Assembly (NCBI GenBank): GCA_002492415.1
Contig: DKYK01000046.1
Location: 1,470-22,543 of the forward strand
Origin: Christensenella sp. UBA7102
Lineage (GTDB): Bacteria > Bacillota > Clostridia > Christensenellales > UBA1750
Length of the DNA stretch: 21,074 bases
Direction of reading: 5' to 3'
Shown here: piece after piece, positions 6,825-13,093 of the stretch
Layout: every line of letters starts with the position of its first letter
Numbering within the stretch: the first letter of the stretch is position 1
Position numbers and translations under genes: made by a program
The notes under the pieces: model-generated
What the model was told of the DNA's origin: nothing
Database searches by the model: none
Seen by the model: the letters and a program-made list of their open reading frames with translations, nothing else

Positions 6825-7267
6825 ATATCGCGCAGCTGCTCCTGCTTGGTAAGGTTGAGCAGAATACGGTCCAGCACGCGCTGAAAGGCTTCCAGTTCGG
6901 TCTCGTCAATGCCGCGGTAGAGTATCTCTTCCATATCGCACATGGCCTCAGCGCAGATGCAGCGGTAGGTCCTGCCGTGATCGGTCAGCTTCACGCGCAC
7001 GACGCGGCGATCCATCGGATCGCCCGTGCGCTGTATGATGCCAAACTGCTCCATGCGGCTGAGCGAAAGCGAAAGCGTGGATTTGTCCAAAGAGGTGAGC
7101 GCCGCCAACTGCCTTACGGGAATATCGTCCTGCTCCCACAATGCCATCAGGATGCGGCTTTGCGCAGGGGAAATATTCTTCATCCCATGACGGCGGAGCA
7201 GCCGGGAAAAGACGCGCTCCTTGATGTGGTATACTCCCGAAAGGGCCAGCAACGAATTCTCCTTCAT
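6821..7267 (-). CDS. MarR family transcriptional regulator
   Basis: A 148-residue winged-helix regulator of standard MarR length. The DNA-binding part runs from about residue 29 (MKNISPAQSRILMALWEQ) through the recognition helix TSLDKSTLSLSLSRMEQFGI (58-77) to the wing GDPMDRRVVRVKLTDHG (about 82-98). Flanking N- and C-terminal helices form the dimer interface. MarR proteins usually bind as dimers to palindromes near their own promoter and are released by small ligands. The gene is divergent from the FucI-like gene and upstream of the hydrolase, which makes both candidate targets. GGGAGGGG is placed about 8 bases before ATG 7267. Confidence 0.92.
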   Translation of the reverse strand: MKENSLLALSGVYHIKERVFSRLLRRHGMKNISPAQSRILMALWEQDDIPVRQLAALTSLDKSTLSLSLSRMEQFGIIQRTGDPMDRRVVRVKLTDHGRTYRCICAEAMCDMEEILYRGIDETELEAFQRVLDRILLNLTKQEQLRDI

Positions 7268-7300
7268 AAACAGCCCCTCCCAGTACGGAATTTTATAGTC

Positions 7301-7329
7301 ATTTTACCGTGTTTTTCACTTTTTTTCAA
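7301..7329 (-). promoter_or_regulatory. Sigma-A promoter of the MarR gene
   Basis: Minus-strand TTGAAA (plus 7324-7329), a 17-base spacer, then TAAAAT (plus 7301-7306), about 35 bases before the start codon. The inverted repeat GTACGGAATT (7283-7292) and AATTCGGTAC (7343-7352) brackets it. Confidence 0.65.
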
Positions 7330-7452
7330 CCTTGTTTTTCATAATTCGGTACAAATTGATTATATTTACTTTGTTAAAAAAGTCCCGGGGCAGCCGTGAG
7401 CGCGCTAAGGGCGGAATTTTGCACACAAACACTATGCAACGGCGGAAAAACA

Positions 7453-7461
7453 TGATAAAAT
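7453..7461 (+). promoter_or_regulatory. Extended -10 promoter of the FucI-like gene
   Basis: TGA-TAAAAT (the TGn element plus a 5-of-6 match -10) lies about 35 bases before the ATG at 7495. No clear -35 box is seen. Confidence 0.5.
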
Positions 7462-7494
7462 AACAGCGTATTCAGAATTATGGAGGTGCTTCTC

Positions 7495-8982
7495 ATGTAC
7501 GATAACCTTCCTGTCGTCAAGCTGGGACTTGTCGCCACCAGCCGCAATTGTTTCCCTATCGCACTGTCCGCCAAGCGCAAGGCCGCGCTGGTCGATGCTT
7601 ACACCAAGGCGGGTGGTGAGATCGTTGATATCCCCACCATCATTGAAAACGAGAACGACACCATGAAGGCGCTGGAGGAGCTGCGCGCAGCCGGCTGCAA
7701 TGCGCTGGTGGTGTTCCTGGGCAACTTTGGCCCCGAGGGCCCTGAGACCATGCTGGCCGAGAAGTTCGGCGGCCCTGCCATGTTCGTGGCGGCTGCGGAG
7801 GAGACGCAGGAAGACCTGTTCGACGGCCGCGGCGATGCCTATTGCGGCATGCTCAATGCCAGCTATTCCATCGCGCTGCGCAACCTGAAGAACGTCTACA
7901 TCCCCGAGTTCCCCGTGGGCACCGCGGATGAGATCGCCACGCTGATCTTTGAGTTTATCCCGATCGCAGCGGTGCGCATCGGTCTTTCCAACCTCAAGGT
8001 GTTCTCCTTCGGCCCCCGCCCCTACGACTTCCTGGCCTGCAACGCTCCCATCAAGCCGCTGTTCGACCTGGGCATCAACATTCAGGAGAATTCCGAGCTG
8101 GATCTGTTCGAGGCCTTCAACAAGCATGCGAACGATCCCCGCATCCCCGAGATTGCGGCGGACATGGCCAAGGAGTGCGGTGCGGATAACCCCTACGCAG
8201 GCATCCTGCCCAAGCTGGCGCAGTATGAGATCACGCTGCTGGATTGGGCCGAGGCAAACAAGGGCGCTGCGAAGTACTTCGTGTTCGCCAACAAGTGCTG
8301 GCCCGCGTTCCAGACGCAGTTCGGCTTCGTGCCCTGCTATGTCAACTCCCGCTTGACCGGCCGCTGCATCCCCGTCTCCTGCGAGGTGGACATCTACGGC
8401 GCGGTGACCGAGTACATTATCTGCTGCGTCACGGGCGCCGCCCCCACACTGCTGGACATCAACAACACGGTGCCTGAGGACATGTTCGACGCCGAGATCA
8501 AGGGCAAGTACGGCTATCAGCTCACCGATACCTTCATGGGCTTCCACTGCGGCAACACCTCGTCCTGCTACCTGACCAAGCCCAAGATGAGCTATCAGCG
8601 CATCATGAAGCGCTCGCTCGAGCCCGATTCCGAGCCCAACATCTCCCGCGGCACCCTCGAGGGCGACATCATGCCGGGCGACATCACCTTCTTCCGCCTG
8701 CAGGGCACTGCGGACTGCAAGCTGCAGTCCTACGTGGCGCAGGGCGAAGTGCTGCCCGTGGCCACTCGCTCCTTCGGCGGCATCGGCGTGTTCGCCATTC
8801 CTGAGATGAAGCGCTTCTACCGCCATGTGCTGGTGGGCAAGCACTACCCGCACCATGGCGGCGTCGCCTTTGCGCACGTGGGCAAGGTGCTCTTTGAGTG
8901 CATGAAGCTGCTGGGCGTCAAGGACATCGCCTTCAACCAGCCCAAGGGTATGCTCTACAAGGACGAGAATCCCTTCGCATAA
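7495..8982 (+). CDS. L-fucose/L-arabinose isomerase family protein
   Basis: A 495-residue protein of the FucI/AraA structural family, which interconverts aldoses and ketoses with a bound divalent metal. The likely metal ligands are visible: Glu297 in SCEVDIYG, Asp321 in TLLDINN (the same 24-residue spacing as the E. coli FucI Glu337-Asp361 pair) and a histidine in KHYPHHGG (His453 or His454). GFHCGNTSSC (350-359) corresponds to the conserved HxGN-type segment of the family. It is shorter than classical FucI (about 590 residues), so it belongs to a more distant branch and its sugar is unknown. ATG 7495 has GGAGGT about 7 bases upstream. The in-frame ATG 7480 overlaps that site. Codon use is strongly biased to C- or G-ending codons, suggesting high expression. 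Confidence 0.82.
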   Translation: MYDNLPVVKLGLVATSRNCFPIALSAKRKAALVDAYTKAGGEIVDIPTIIENENDTMKALEELRAAGCNALVVFLGNFGPEGPETMLAEKFGGPAMFVAAAEETQEDLFDGRGDAYCGMLNASYSIALRNLKNVYIPEFPVGTADEIATLIFEFIPIAAVRIGLSNLKVFSFGPRPYDFLACNAPIKPLFDLGINIQENSELDLFEAFNKHANDPRIPEIAADMAKECGADNPYAGILPKLAQYEITLLDWAEANKGAAKYFVFANKCWPAFQTQFGFVPCYVNSRLTGRCIPVSCEVDIYGAVTEYIICCVTGAAPTLLDINNTVPEDMFDAEIKGKYGYQLTDTFMGFHCGNTSSCYLTKPKMSYQRIMKRSLEPDSEPNISRGTLEGDIMPGDITFFRLQGTADCKLQSYVAQGEVLPVATRSFGGIGVFAIPEMKRFYRHVLVGKHYPHHGGVAFAHVGKVLFECMKLLGVKDIAFNQPKGMLYKDENPFA

Positions 8983-9003
8983 GCACACAATAACAGTTTT
9001 GGC

Positions 9004-9047
9004 AACGCGGTGTAACGCAGGAAATGGGTTACATCGCGTTTTCTGTC
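9004..9047 (+). terminator. Probable terminator of the FucI-like gene
   Basis: A 13-pair stem (AACGCGGTGTAAC with GTTACATCGCGTT, one G-U pair) followed by TTTTCTGT. The T tract is imperfect. Confidence 0.65.
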
Positions 9048-9078
9048 AAAAGAAAACCCTCGCTTGGAACGGGGGTTC
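9046..9078 (-). terminator. Possible minus-strand terminator
   Basis: On the minus strand, AACCCCC and GAGGGTT form a 7-pair stem (one U-G) followed by TTCTTTTG. It would end any transcript coming leftward from the structured element around 9259-9342. Confidence 0.4.
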
Positions 9079-9193
9079 GGGAAAAATTATAGCTATGAGT
9101 AGAAACCTCGTTTTCTTTGTGAGTCTTGACGTAGAAAGAACTCAGGATGAAATAACAATAGGGGAGTGCTAGAAAATGGAAGTGTAAGCACAT

Positions 9194-9209
9194 TATCACT
9201 TTAGTGATA
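9194..9209. repeat. 16-base palindrome, operator-like
   Basis: TATCACT-TT-AGTGATA is a perfect 7-base inverted repeat with a 2-base centre, inside an AT-richer stretch of the intergenic region. Its size and symmetry resemble a dimeric regulator site, but no adjacent promoter was recognised. Confidence 0.5.
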
Positions 9210-9258
9210 TCGAAGAAATTGGTGCAGAAGGTCGTTTTTCGAGTGCGTGAGCGTTGCT

Positions 9259-9315
9259 GATATTGGGGCCTTACAGCCCGGTGCAAGCCACCGGCTTGAC
9301 TAAGGAACCAATATC
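9259..9315. repeat. Nested hairpin element of unknown function
   Basis: Three nested helices over 57 bases: GATATTGG (9259-9266) with CCAATATC (9308-9315), CCTTA (9269-9273) with TAAGG (9301-9305), and an inner AGCCCGGTG/CACCGGCT stem with one bulged C and loop CAAGC. The stem could form in RNA from either strand. The plus strand continues with CTTTTCC and no real T run, so it is not a standard terminator. On the minus strand a micro-ORF (9271-9327) with a strong ribosome site runs through the same bases. Confidence 0.6.
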
Positions 9316-9327
9316 CTTTTCCGGCAT
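9271..9327 (-). CDS. Possible 18-residue micro-ORF
   Basis: The predicted peptide is MPEKDIGSLVKPVACTGL, ending in TAA. Its support is the ribosome site AAAGGAGGG (plus 9334-9342), placed 7 bases from ATG 9327, with an in-frame ATG also at 9330. A perfect TTGACA lies upstream on the same strand (plus 9387-9392), but the -10 at 17 bases (CTTAAA) is poor. The coding bases form most of a strong hairpin. This may be a leader peptide, a small expressed peptide, a remnant of a lost gene, or chance. I recognise no homologue. Confidence 0.3.
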   Translation of the reverse strand: MPEKDIGSLVKPVACTGL

Positions 9328-9494
9328 CATAATCCCTCCTTTAATATGTAGAACGCTTCGTACTTTAAGACGTGCAGTCTGCGCAATGTCAAGCGGGATC
9401 TGCGAATGGCGTTCGTTTTTTGTACGGAACTGCCCGGCGGGGCGTCCGCGCTTAGCACAGAAAAGGACGCTGCACTGTATACGGCAGCACGAGC

Positions 9495-9523
9495 TTGCAA
9501 TGGGCAGGGGATTGGTCTATACT
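9495..9523 (+). promoter_or_regulatory. Sigma-A promoter of deoC
   Basis: TTGCAA, a 17-base spacer, then TATACT, about 65 bases upstream of the ATG. Confidence 0.7.
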
Positions 9524-9590
9524 GCAAGATATAGAGGGTGTGCCGTGGCCCGCCCGTGTGCAACCTATCAGAAACAAGGAGAATAGAAAC

Positions 9591-10268
9591 ATGACTGCGA
9601 AGGAATTTGCTCGTTATTTTGATCACACGCTGCTCAGAGCCAACGCGACCGAGGCGGATTTCCGCGCCTATTGCGCCGACTGCGCCGCCTACGGTTTTGC
9701 GATGGCGGCCGTCAACCCCGCGCCGGTGGCGCTGTGCAAGCAGCTGCTGCGCGGAACGGCCGTGCATGTGGGCGCGGCCGTGGGTTTCCCGCTAGGGCAG
9801 AACACCATCGAAACCAAGCGCTTCGAGGCGCAGGACGCCATCGCAAACGGCGCGGACGAGATCGACTATGTAGTTAATCTGACGCGGCTCAAGGCGGGGG
9901 ATCTGGATTACGTAGCACGGGAGATGGACGCGATCGTCGGCGTCTGCCGCGAGAAGGGCGTGATCTCCAAGGTGATCTTTGAAAATTGCTATTTGACGCA
10001 CGAGGAGAAGCTGACGCTGTGCGCCGTGGCGCGCGAGGTGAGACCCGACTATGTCAAGACCTCCACCGGCTTTGGAACCGGCGGCGCGACGATGGAGGAT
10101 GTGCGCCTGATGCTGGACCATGTCGGCCCCGACATCCGTGTCAAGGCGGCCGGCGGCGTGCGCGACCTTGCCACCGCGCTCACCCTGATAGATATGGGCG
10201 TAAGGCGTATCGGCTCCACCGCCTCCGTCCGGATTGTGGAGGCATTTAAGGAAAAATACGGCGAATGA
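9591..10268 (+). CDS. deoC: Deoxyribose-phosphate aldolase
   Basis: A 225-residue class I aldolase that cleaves 2-deoxy-D-ribose 5-phosphate to glyceraldehyde 3-phosphate and acetaldehyde in deoxynucleoside catabolism. The TIM-barrel signatures are complete: DHTLLR (11-16), GAAVGFPLG (61-69), EIDYVVN with Asp92, the Schiff-base Lys156 in DYVKTSTGFG, and Lys185 in VKAAGGVRD, which tunes the active-site lysine. The end has the usual IGSTAS phosphate-binding segment (207-212). ATG 9591 is preceded by AAGGAG at 9 bases. No other deo genes are adjacent. A strong terminator follows within 10 bases, so it is a single-gene unit. Confidence 0.97.
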   Translation: MTAKEFARYFDHTLLRANATEADFRAYCADCAAYGFAMAAVNPAPVALCKQLLRGTAVHVGAAVGFPLGQNTIETKRFEAQDAIANGADEIDYVVNLTRLKAGDLDYVAREMDAIVGVCREKGVISKVIFENCYLTHEEKLTLCAVAREVRPDYVKTSTGFGTGGATMEDVRLMLDHVGPDIRVKAAGGVRDLATALTLIDMGVRRIGSTASVRIVEAFKEKYGE

Positions 10269-10273
10269 CGTGC

Positions 10274-10317
10274 AAAACGGCGCCTGCAGGGAAAATTTCC
10301 TGCAAGCGCCGTTTTTT
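10274..10317. terminator. Bidirectional terminator between deoC and the DUF3825-S1 gene
   Basis: Long stem AAACGGCGC/GCGCCGTTT with inner GCAGG/CCTGC, followed by T6 on the plus strand and TTTT on the minus strand. Both genes converge on it. Confidence 0.88.
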
Positions 10318-10320
10318 GAA

Positions 10321-12480
10321 TTATTCGGGGCGGTGCATTGTGACCTGCACTTTTTTGTGCTGCGCGTCCAGCGCGTGGATCCATACGGTGATTACGTCGC
10401 CGGCCTGCAGCGACACGCTCTCCTGCATCTGCGACTTGTGCAGCAGCACATTGCCCTCGGCATAGCCGATGTCCACAAACACGCCATAGGGCACGAAATC
10501 GCGCACCGTGGCGTTGTAGCGCTGCCCGACCGCCAGATCACGGAAGCTGTCCACCACGGTGGGACGCTGAGTGAAGAGGTTGGTGGGGTCAGCCCAGGCC
10601 CAGCCGGCGGAGGTCGGCTTGTCAGTATGCGCCGTTTTTTTTGCGGACTCGAGCTTTTTTTCCACCCGGCTGGGCTTTTCCACTTTTTCCGGGGTGCGCT
10701 CAGGCTTGACGGGCGCGACCGCTTCCGTCTGCTGTGCGCGACGGGAGAGCACGTCGTCGATGCCCTCGGCCAGCTCGCATTGGTAGGAACCTCCGCAGGT
10801 GTTGTGCGACAAAATGCGCACCCGGGCGCTCAGACCGTGGAACTCTACCGCGCGGTGGCCGCCCAGTCGCTTGGCCGAGATGGTGCCCTGCGCCTGCTCG
10901 TTCTGGGCGCGCAGCGCCTTGGAGGCGGTGGTGCCGGTGAATTCCATCGTCAGCACCTGGCCGATCAGCGCGTCGGCTTTCATTTCCGTCTGCGCGGGCG
11001 CATGTTCAGCAGCGGGCTTTTTTTCAGGCGCAGCCTTTTTCTCGGTCACGGGCTTTTTCTCGGGCGCAGCCTTCTTCTCGGGAACAGGCTCGGGCTTTGC
11101 CGGTGCGGGGGATGCGGATTGCACAGGCTCCTCAAAACTCTCGCTCTCGCCTTCTTCCTCGTCCTCCTCGGCCAGCAGCAGATCCTCTGCGCTGATGGCG
11201 CTGGGGGTCAGCCAACTGTTGTCGGGCTTGCACAGGATGCGCGCATTATTGTAAGCCCAGGGCAGCAGCAGTATGGTCTCGGGCACGTAGAAGCCGTCGC
11301 GACGCGACAGCACCAGCGCAAAGTCCGGCGGGGAGAAATAGTCTGCCGACAGGTAGATGGGCATCAGGAACTGGATCTGCCCCTCGTAGACCACCTTTTT
11401 GCCGCCGACATACTCCACACCTGCGGGGCGGTATTGCGGGATGACGTACTTGAAATTGCGTTGCGCCATCATGCAGGCAATCTTGATGCTGTTGTTGAGC
11501 ATTTGTGCCAGCGACCACGGGGGCACGGGCTTGCCCGTCGTCTGCGAGAGTGTGTATTTCTTGGGAAAACGTCCGCGGCGAATGCCGTCGTCGATGATGT
11601 GCTCCAGCTTGCTTTCGGTAAAGTCGATGGTGATGGTGGGGTCGTAGACGATCTCCGAGACCGACTTGTAGAAGCTGGCCACACCTGGGCCGGGATCGAT
11701 GTCGCGCTGCGCAAAGCCGTAGGACTTGACCAGTTCGATCTTGCTGTCCACAAAGCGGGGGTTGTCGCAGGTGAACACGCCGTTGTCCTTCATGCCGCGC
11801 ACCTCGCCGGTCAGGTAGAGATCCTGCGCGTACTTGGTCAGCAGGCCCGTGTTGAAGTAACAGTACCTGCCGTCGGCGGAGAAAACGATCTTTCCATAGT
11901 TGTCGGAGGCGGGCTTGCTGTACTCCAGCATCAGCTTGGCAAAGGTGTGCCGCAGGTAGGATTCGAGAATCTGATACTTTGTGCAGCGGCGGATGAGCGC
12001 GGGATCCTCTTCCGCGCGGCTGAAGCCCCATTGCTCGCCGGGCAGCAGGATGTCGTGGATCGAGCAGATGAACTCGTTCGCCTGCTTGAAGTTGCGGAAA
12101 TTGAGGTAGCCGATATGATAACTCTCCAAAATGGCGAGCACCTGCGGCCGGGCGCCGACGTATACCGCAGACCACTTGTGTCCCGATTGCTGGCAGACAT
12201 ATGCCAGGATCTCCTGTCCCTGCGCGTCGTTCAGGCCGATCCTGACGGCCTTGGCTACGATCTGCCGTGCGTTTTCCGGCGCCGTGTTCTGGGTCTGCAG
12301 CCCTCCCTGCTTGTCGCAGGTGAAGTACTCGATGCAGCCTCTGTCCAGCTCGCTCTGGACGAAGGTGTGGATGGACTGCTTGTCCTGGGTGGTTACATCT
12401 CTGTTCAATAGATCGCCGAGCTTATCATAAAAGACGCCCTCGTTGATGTAACCGAGCCCGAACAGCCCGATTTTTGCCAT
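10321..12480 (-). CDS. DUF3825 protein with C-terminal S1 RNA-binding domain
   Basis: A 719-residue cytoplasmic protein of unknown function. Residues about 1-165 form an unrecognised N-terminal region. Residues about 170-420 match DUF3825 as I know it: ESYLRHTFAKL, CYFNTGLLTKYAQDLY (207-222), NFKYVIPQYRP (342-352), QIQFLMPIYL and the characteristic AYNNARIL (409-416). An acidic then Lys/Pro/Glu/Ala-rich linker follows (about 436-500), then a small domain (about 503-572), a second charged linker (585-625) and an S1-type OB fold (about 649-717) with VRDFVPYGVFVDIG and GNVLLHKSQM. The S1 domain suggests RNA binding. ATG 12480 has AAGGAAGTG about 8 bases upstream. The in-frame ATG at 12525 has no site and lies in the leader structure. 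It has its own promoter and a structured leader. Confidence 0.85.
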   Translation of the reverse strand: MAKIGLFGLGYINEGVFYDKLGDLLNRDVTTQDKQSIHTFVQSELDRGCIEYFTCDKQGGLQTQNTAPENARQIVAKAVRIGLNDAQGQEILAYVCQQSGHKWSAVYVGARPQVLAILESYHIGYLNFRNFKQANEFICSIHDILLPGEQWGFSRAEEDPALIRRCTKYQILESYLRHTFAKLMLEYSKPASDNYGKIVFSADGRYCYFNTGLLTKYAQDLYLTGEVRGMKDNGVFTCDNPRFVDSKIELVKSYGFAQRDIDPGPGVASFYKSVSEIVYDPTITIDFTESKLEHIIDDGIRRGRFPKKYTLSQTTGKPVPPWSLAQMLNNSIKIACMMAQRNFKYVIPQYRPAGVEYVGGKKVVYEGQIQFLMPIYLSADYFSPPDFALVLSRRDGFYVPETILLLPWAYNNARILCKPDNSWLTPSAISAEDLLLAEEDEEEGESESFEEPVQSASPAPAKPEPVPEKKAAPEKKPVTEKKAAPEKKPAAEHAPAQTEMKADALIGQVLTMEFTGTTASKALRAQNEQAQGTISAKRLGGHRAVEFHGLSARVRILSHNTCGGSYQCELAEGIDDVLSRRAQQTEAVAPVKPERTPEKVEKPSRVEKKLESAKKTAHTDKPTSAGWAWADPTNLFTQRPTVVDSFRDLAVGQRYNATVRDFVPYGVFVDIGYAEGNVLLHKSQMQESVSLQAGDVITVWIHALDAQHKKVQVTMHRPE
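11012..11100. repeat. Degenerate tandem repeat encoding EKKP(A/V) linker units
   Basis: About 33-base imperfect repeats inside the DUF3825-S1 gene encode successive EKKAAPEKKPV-like units (residues about 468-492), producing a flexible basic/proline linker. Slippage here could vary the linker length between strains. Confidence 0.6.
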
Positions 12481-12508
12481 ACGTTCACTTCCTTGTCTGA
12501 TTCGTTTT

Positions 12509-12600
12509 GAAAAAACAAAAAGCATTGCCGACGCGCAAAAAACGTCCGCGCAGAAAAAGACGCTTTCGGCACGCCATACAAAGGTATATTGTGCGGCAAT
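12509..12600 (-). promoter_or_regulatory. Structured 5' leader of the DUF3825-S1 gene, terminator-like
   Basis: In the minus-strand transcript, ATTGCCG (plus 12594-12600) pairs with CGGCAAT (plus 12524-12530), closing about 63 bases. Inside, one hairpin is formed by GCAC/GTGC and TATAC/GTATG with loop CTTT, and a second by CGTC/GACG. The 3' arm is followed at once by GCTTTTTGTTTTTTC. The layout (promoter, three-way junction, U-rich tract, then ribosome site) resembles an attenuator or cis-regulatory RNA. I match it to no known class. Confidence 0.5.
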
Positions 12601-12615
12601 CCTCTTTTCTCATAC

Positions 12616-12644
12616 ATTATATAGTAAAACCGTCCGCAAGTCAA
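12616..12644 (-). promoter_or_regulatory. Sigma-A promoter of the DUF3825-S1 gene
   Basis: Minus-strand TTGACT (plus 12639-12644), a 17-base spacer, then a perfect TATAAT (plus 12616-12621). The implied leader is about 125 bases long. Confidence 0.75.
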
Positions 12645-12694
12645 ACCGCGGCGCACCGTCCGTGCCATCTGTGCAGGATTGGCTGCAATTTAAC

Positions 12695-12723
12695 TTGACA
12701 ATTGGCAGGAGCTGGCATATCAT
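12695..12723 (+). promoter_or_regulatory. Sigma-A promoter of the lysine riboswitch-dapA-dapB unit
   Basis: Perfect TTGACA, a 17-base spacer, then TATCAT. Transcription would start just before the riboswitch aptamer. Confidence 0.8.
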
Positions 12724-12730
12724 AAAGACG

Positions 12731-12932
12731 TGACCTTGCAGAGGTTGCGGCGTTGCTGGGTACCCCGGTGCATGCGGATGGCGCACATCCCCCAAAAGTG
12801 CCGGGCGAAGGAGCGCGCCGCCGAAAGTGCGGCTGCCGTGCGCGTGCGCTGTGCTTGGGCGCGCAGAGCACGTCTGCGCGACTGTCACCGGGCGTTGGAT
12901 CCCGGTGGGGCGCTGACAGAGGGCAAGAGGCT
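12731..12932 (+). promoter_or_regulatory. Lysine riboswitch (L-box) aptamer
   Basis: The conserved L-box blocks are seen in order: GAGGTTGCG (12741-12749), GGGCGAAGGAGCGCG followed by GCCGCCGAAAG (about 12806-12832), TTGGGC (about 12856-12861), then ACTGTCA with a CCGGG/CCCGG hairpin (about 12881-12917), and AGAGGGCAAG at the 3' side. P1 can form from CTTGC (12735-12739) and GCAAG (12923-12927). The class binds L-lysine and, in Firmicutes, usually lowers expression of lysine synthesis or transport genes. The 3' edge carries an extra CTGTCA/TGACAG complementarity, so exact helix assignment there is uncertain. It lies directly upstream of dapA, which fits the class. Confidence 0.82.
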
Positions 12933-12978
12933 ACGCTTTGTTTCCATTCCGATGCAATACATTGGCTTCTTGCTGCAC

Positions 12979-13003
12979 GAGCGCTCGAAAGAGTGCTTTT
13001 TTT
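12979..13003 (+). terminator. Riboswitch expression-platform terminator
   Basis: Stem AGCGCTC/GAGTGCT with a GAAA tetraloop and a seven-T run, about 50 bases past the aptamer and 90 before dapA. With lysine bound, it should stop transcription before dapA. The 5' arm could alternatively pair with GGCGCT at about 12910-12915 as an antiterminator; this is inference. Confidence 0.75.
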
Positions 13004-13093
13004 GTATCGATTCGCGCGCCTGGTTCGTTGAATAAGGTGTGTGGAAAATGCGCAGTATGGCAACAGCGATCGAAGGAAAGGGGAACAAATACG

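Larger units (their letters stand above)
8983..9590. other. Intergenic region of about 600 bases without a convincing gene
   Basis: It contains, in order, the terminator of the FucI-like gene, a minus-strand terminator-like hairpin, an AT-richer stretch (about 9085-9250) with the 16-base palindrome, the nested hairpin with its micro-ORF, and the deoC promoter. Longer open frames here on either strand lack ribosome sites and read as non-protein-like sequence. Confidence 0.7.

Noticed and set aside
7420..7475. A catabolite-repression (cre) site before the FucI-like gene
   Set aside because: The best stretch, around TGCAACGGCGG, breaks the central CG position of the cre consensus.
7432..8988. 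A 518-codon minus-strand open frame
   Set aside because: It is antisense to the FucI-like gene, whose frame shows metal-site motifs and a proper start.
9029..9286. An 85-codon minus-strand frame possibly continuing the micro-ORF after a frameshift
   Set aside because: No ribosome site and no recognisable protein pattern. A continuous product could only be made by assuming an indel at the hairpin, and I found nothing to support it.
10234..12411. A 725-codon plus-strand open frame
   Set aside because: It is antisense to the DUF3825-S1 gene, has no ribosome site and no domain-like pattern, and would read through the deoC terminator.
12731..13003. A T-box leader upstream of dapA
   Set aside because: The conserved T-box antiterminator sequence (GGGTGGxACCGCG) is absent, while several L-box blocks are present in the right order.
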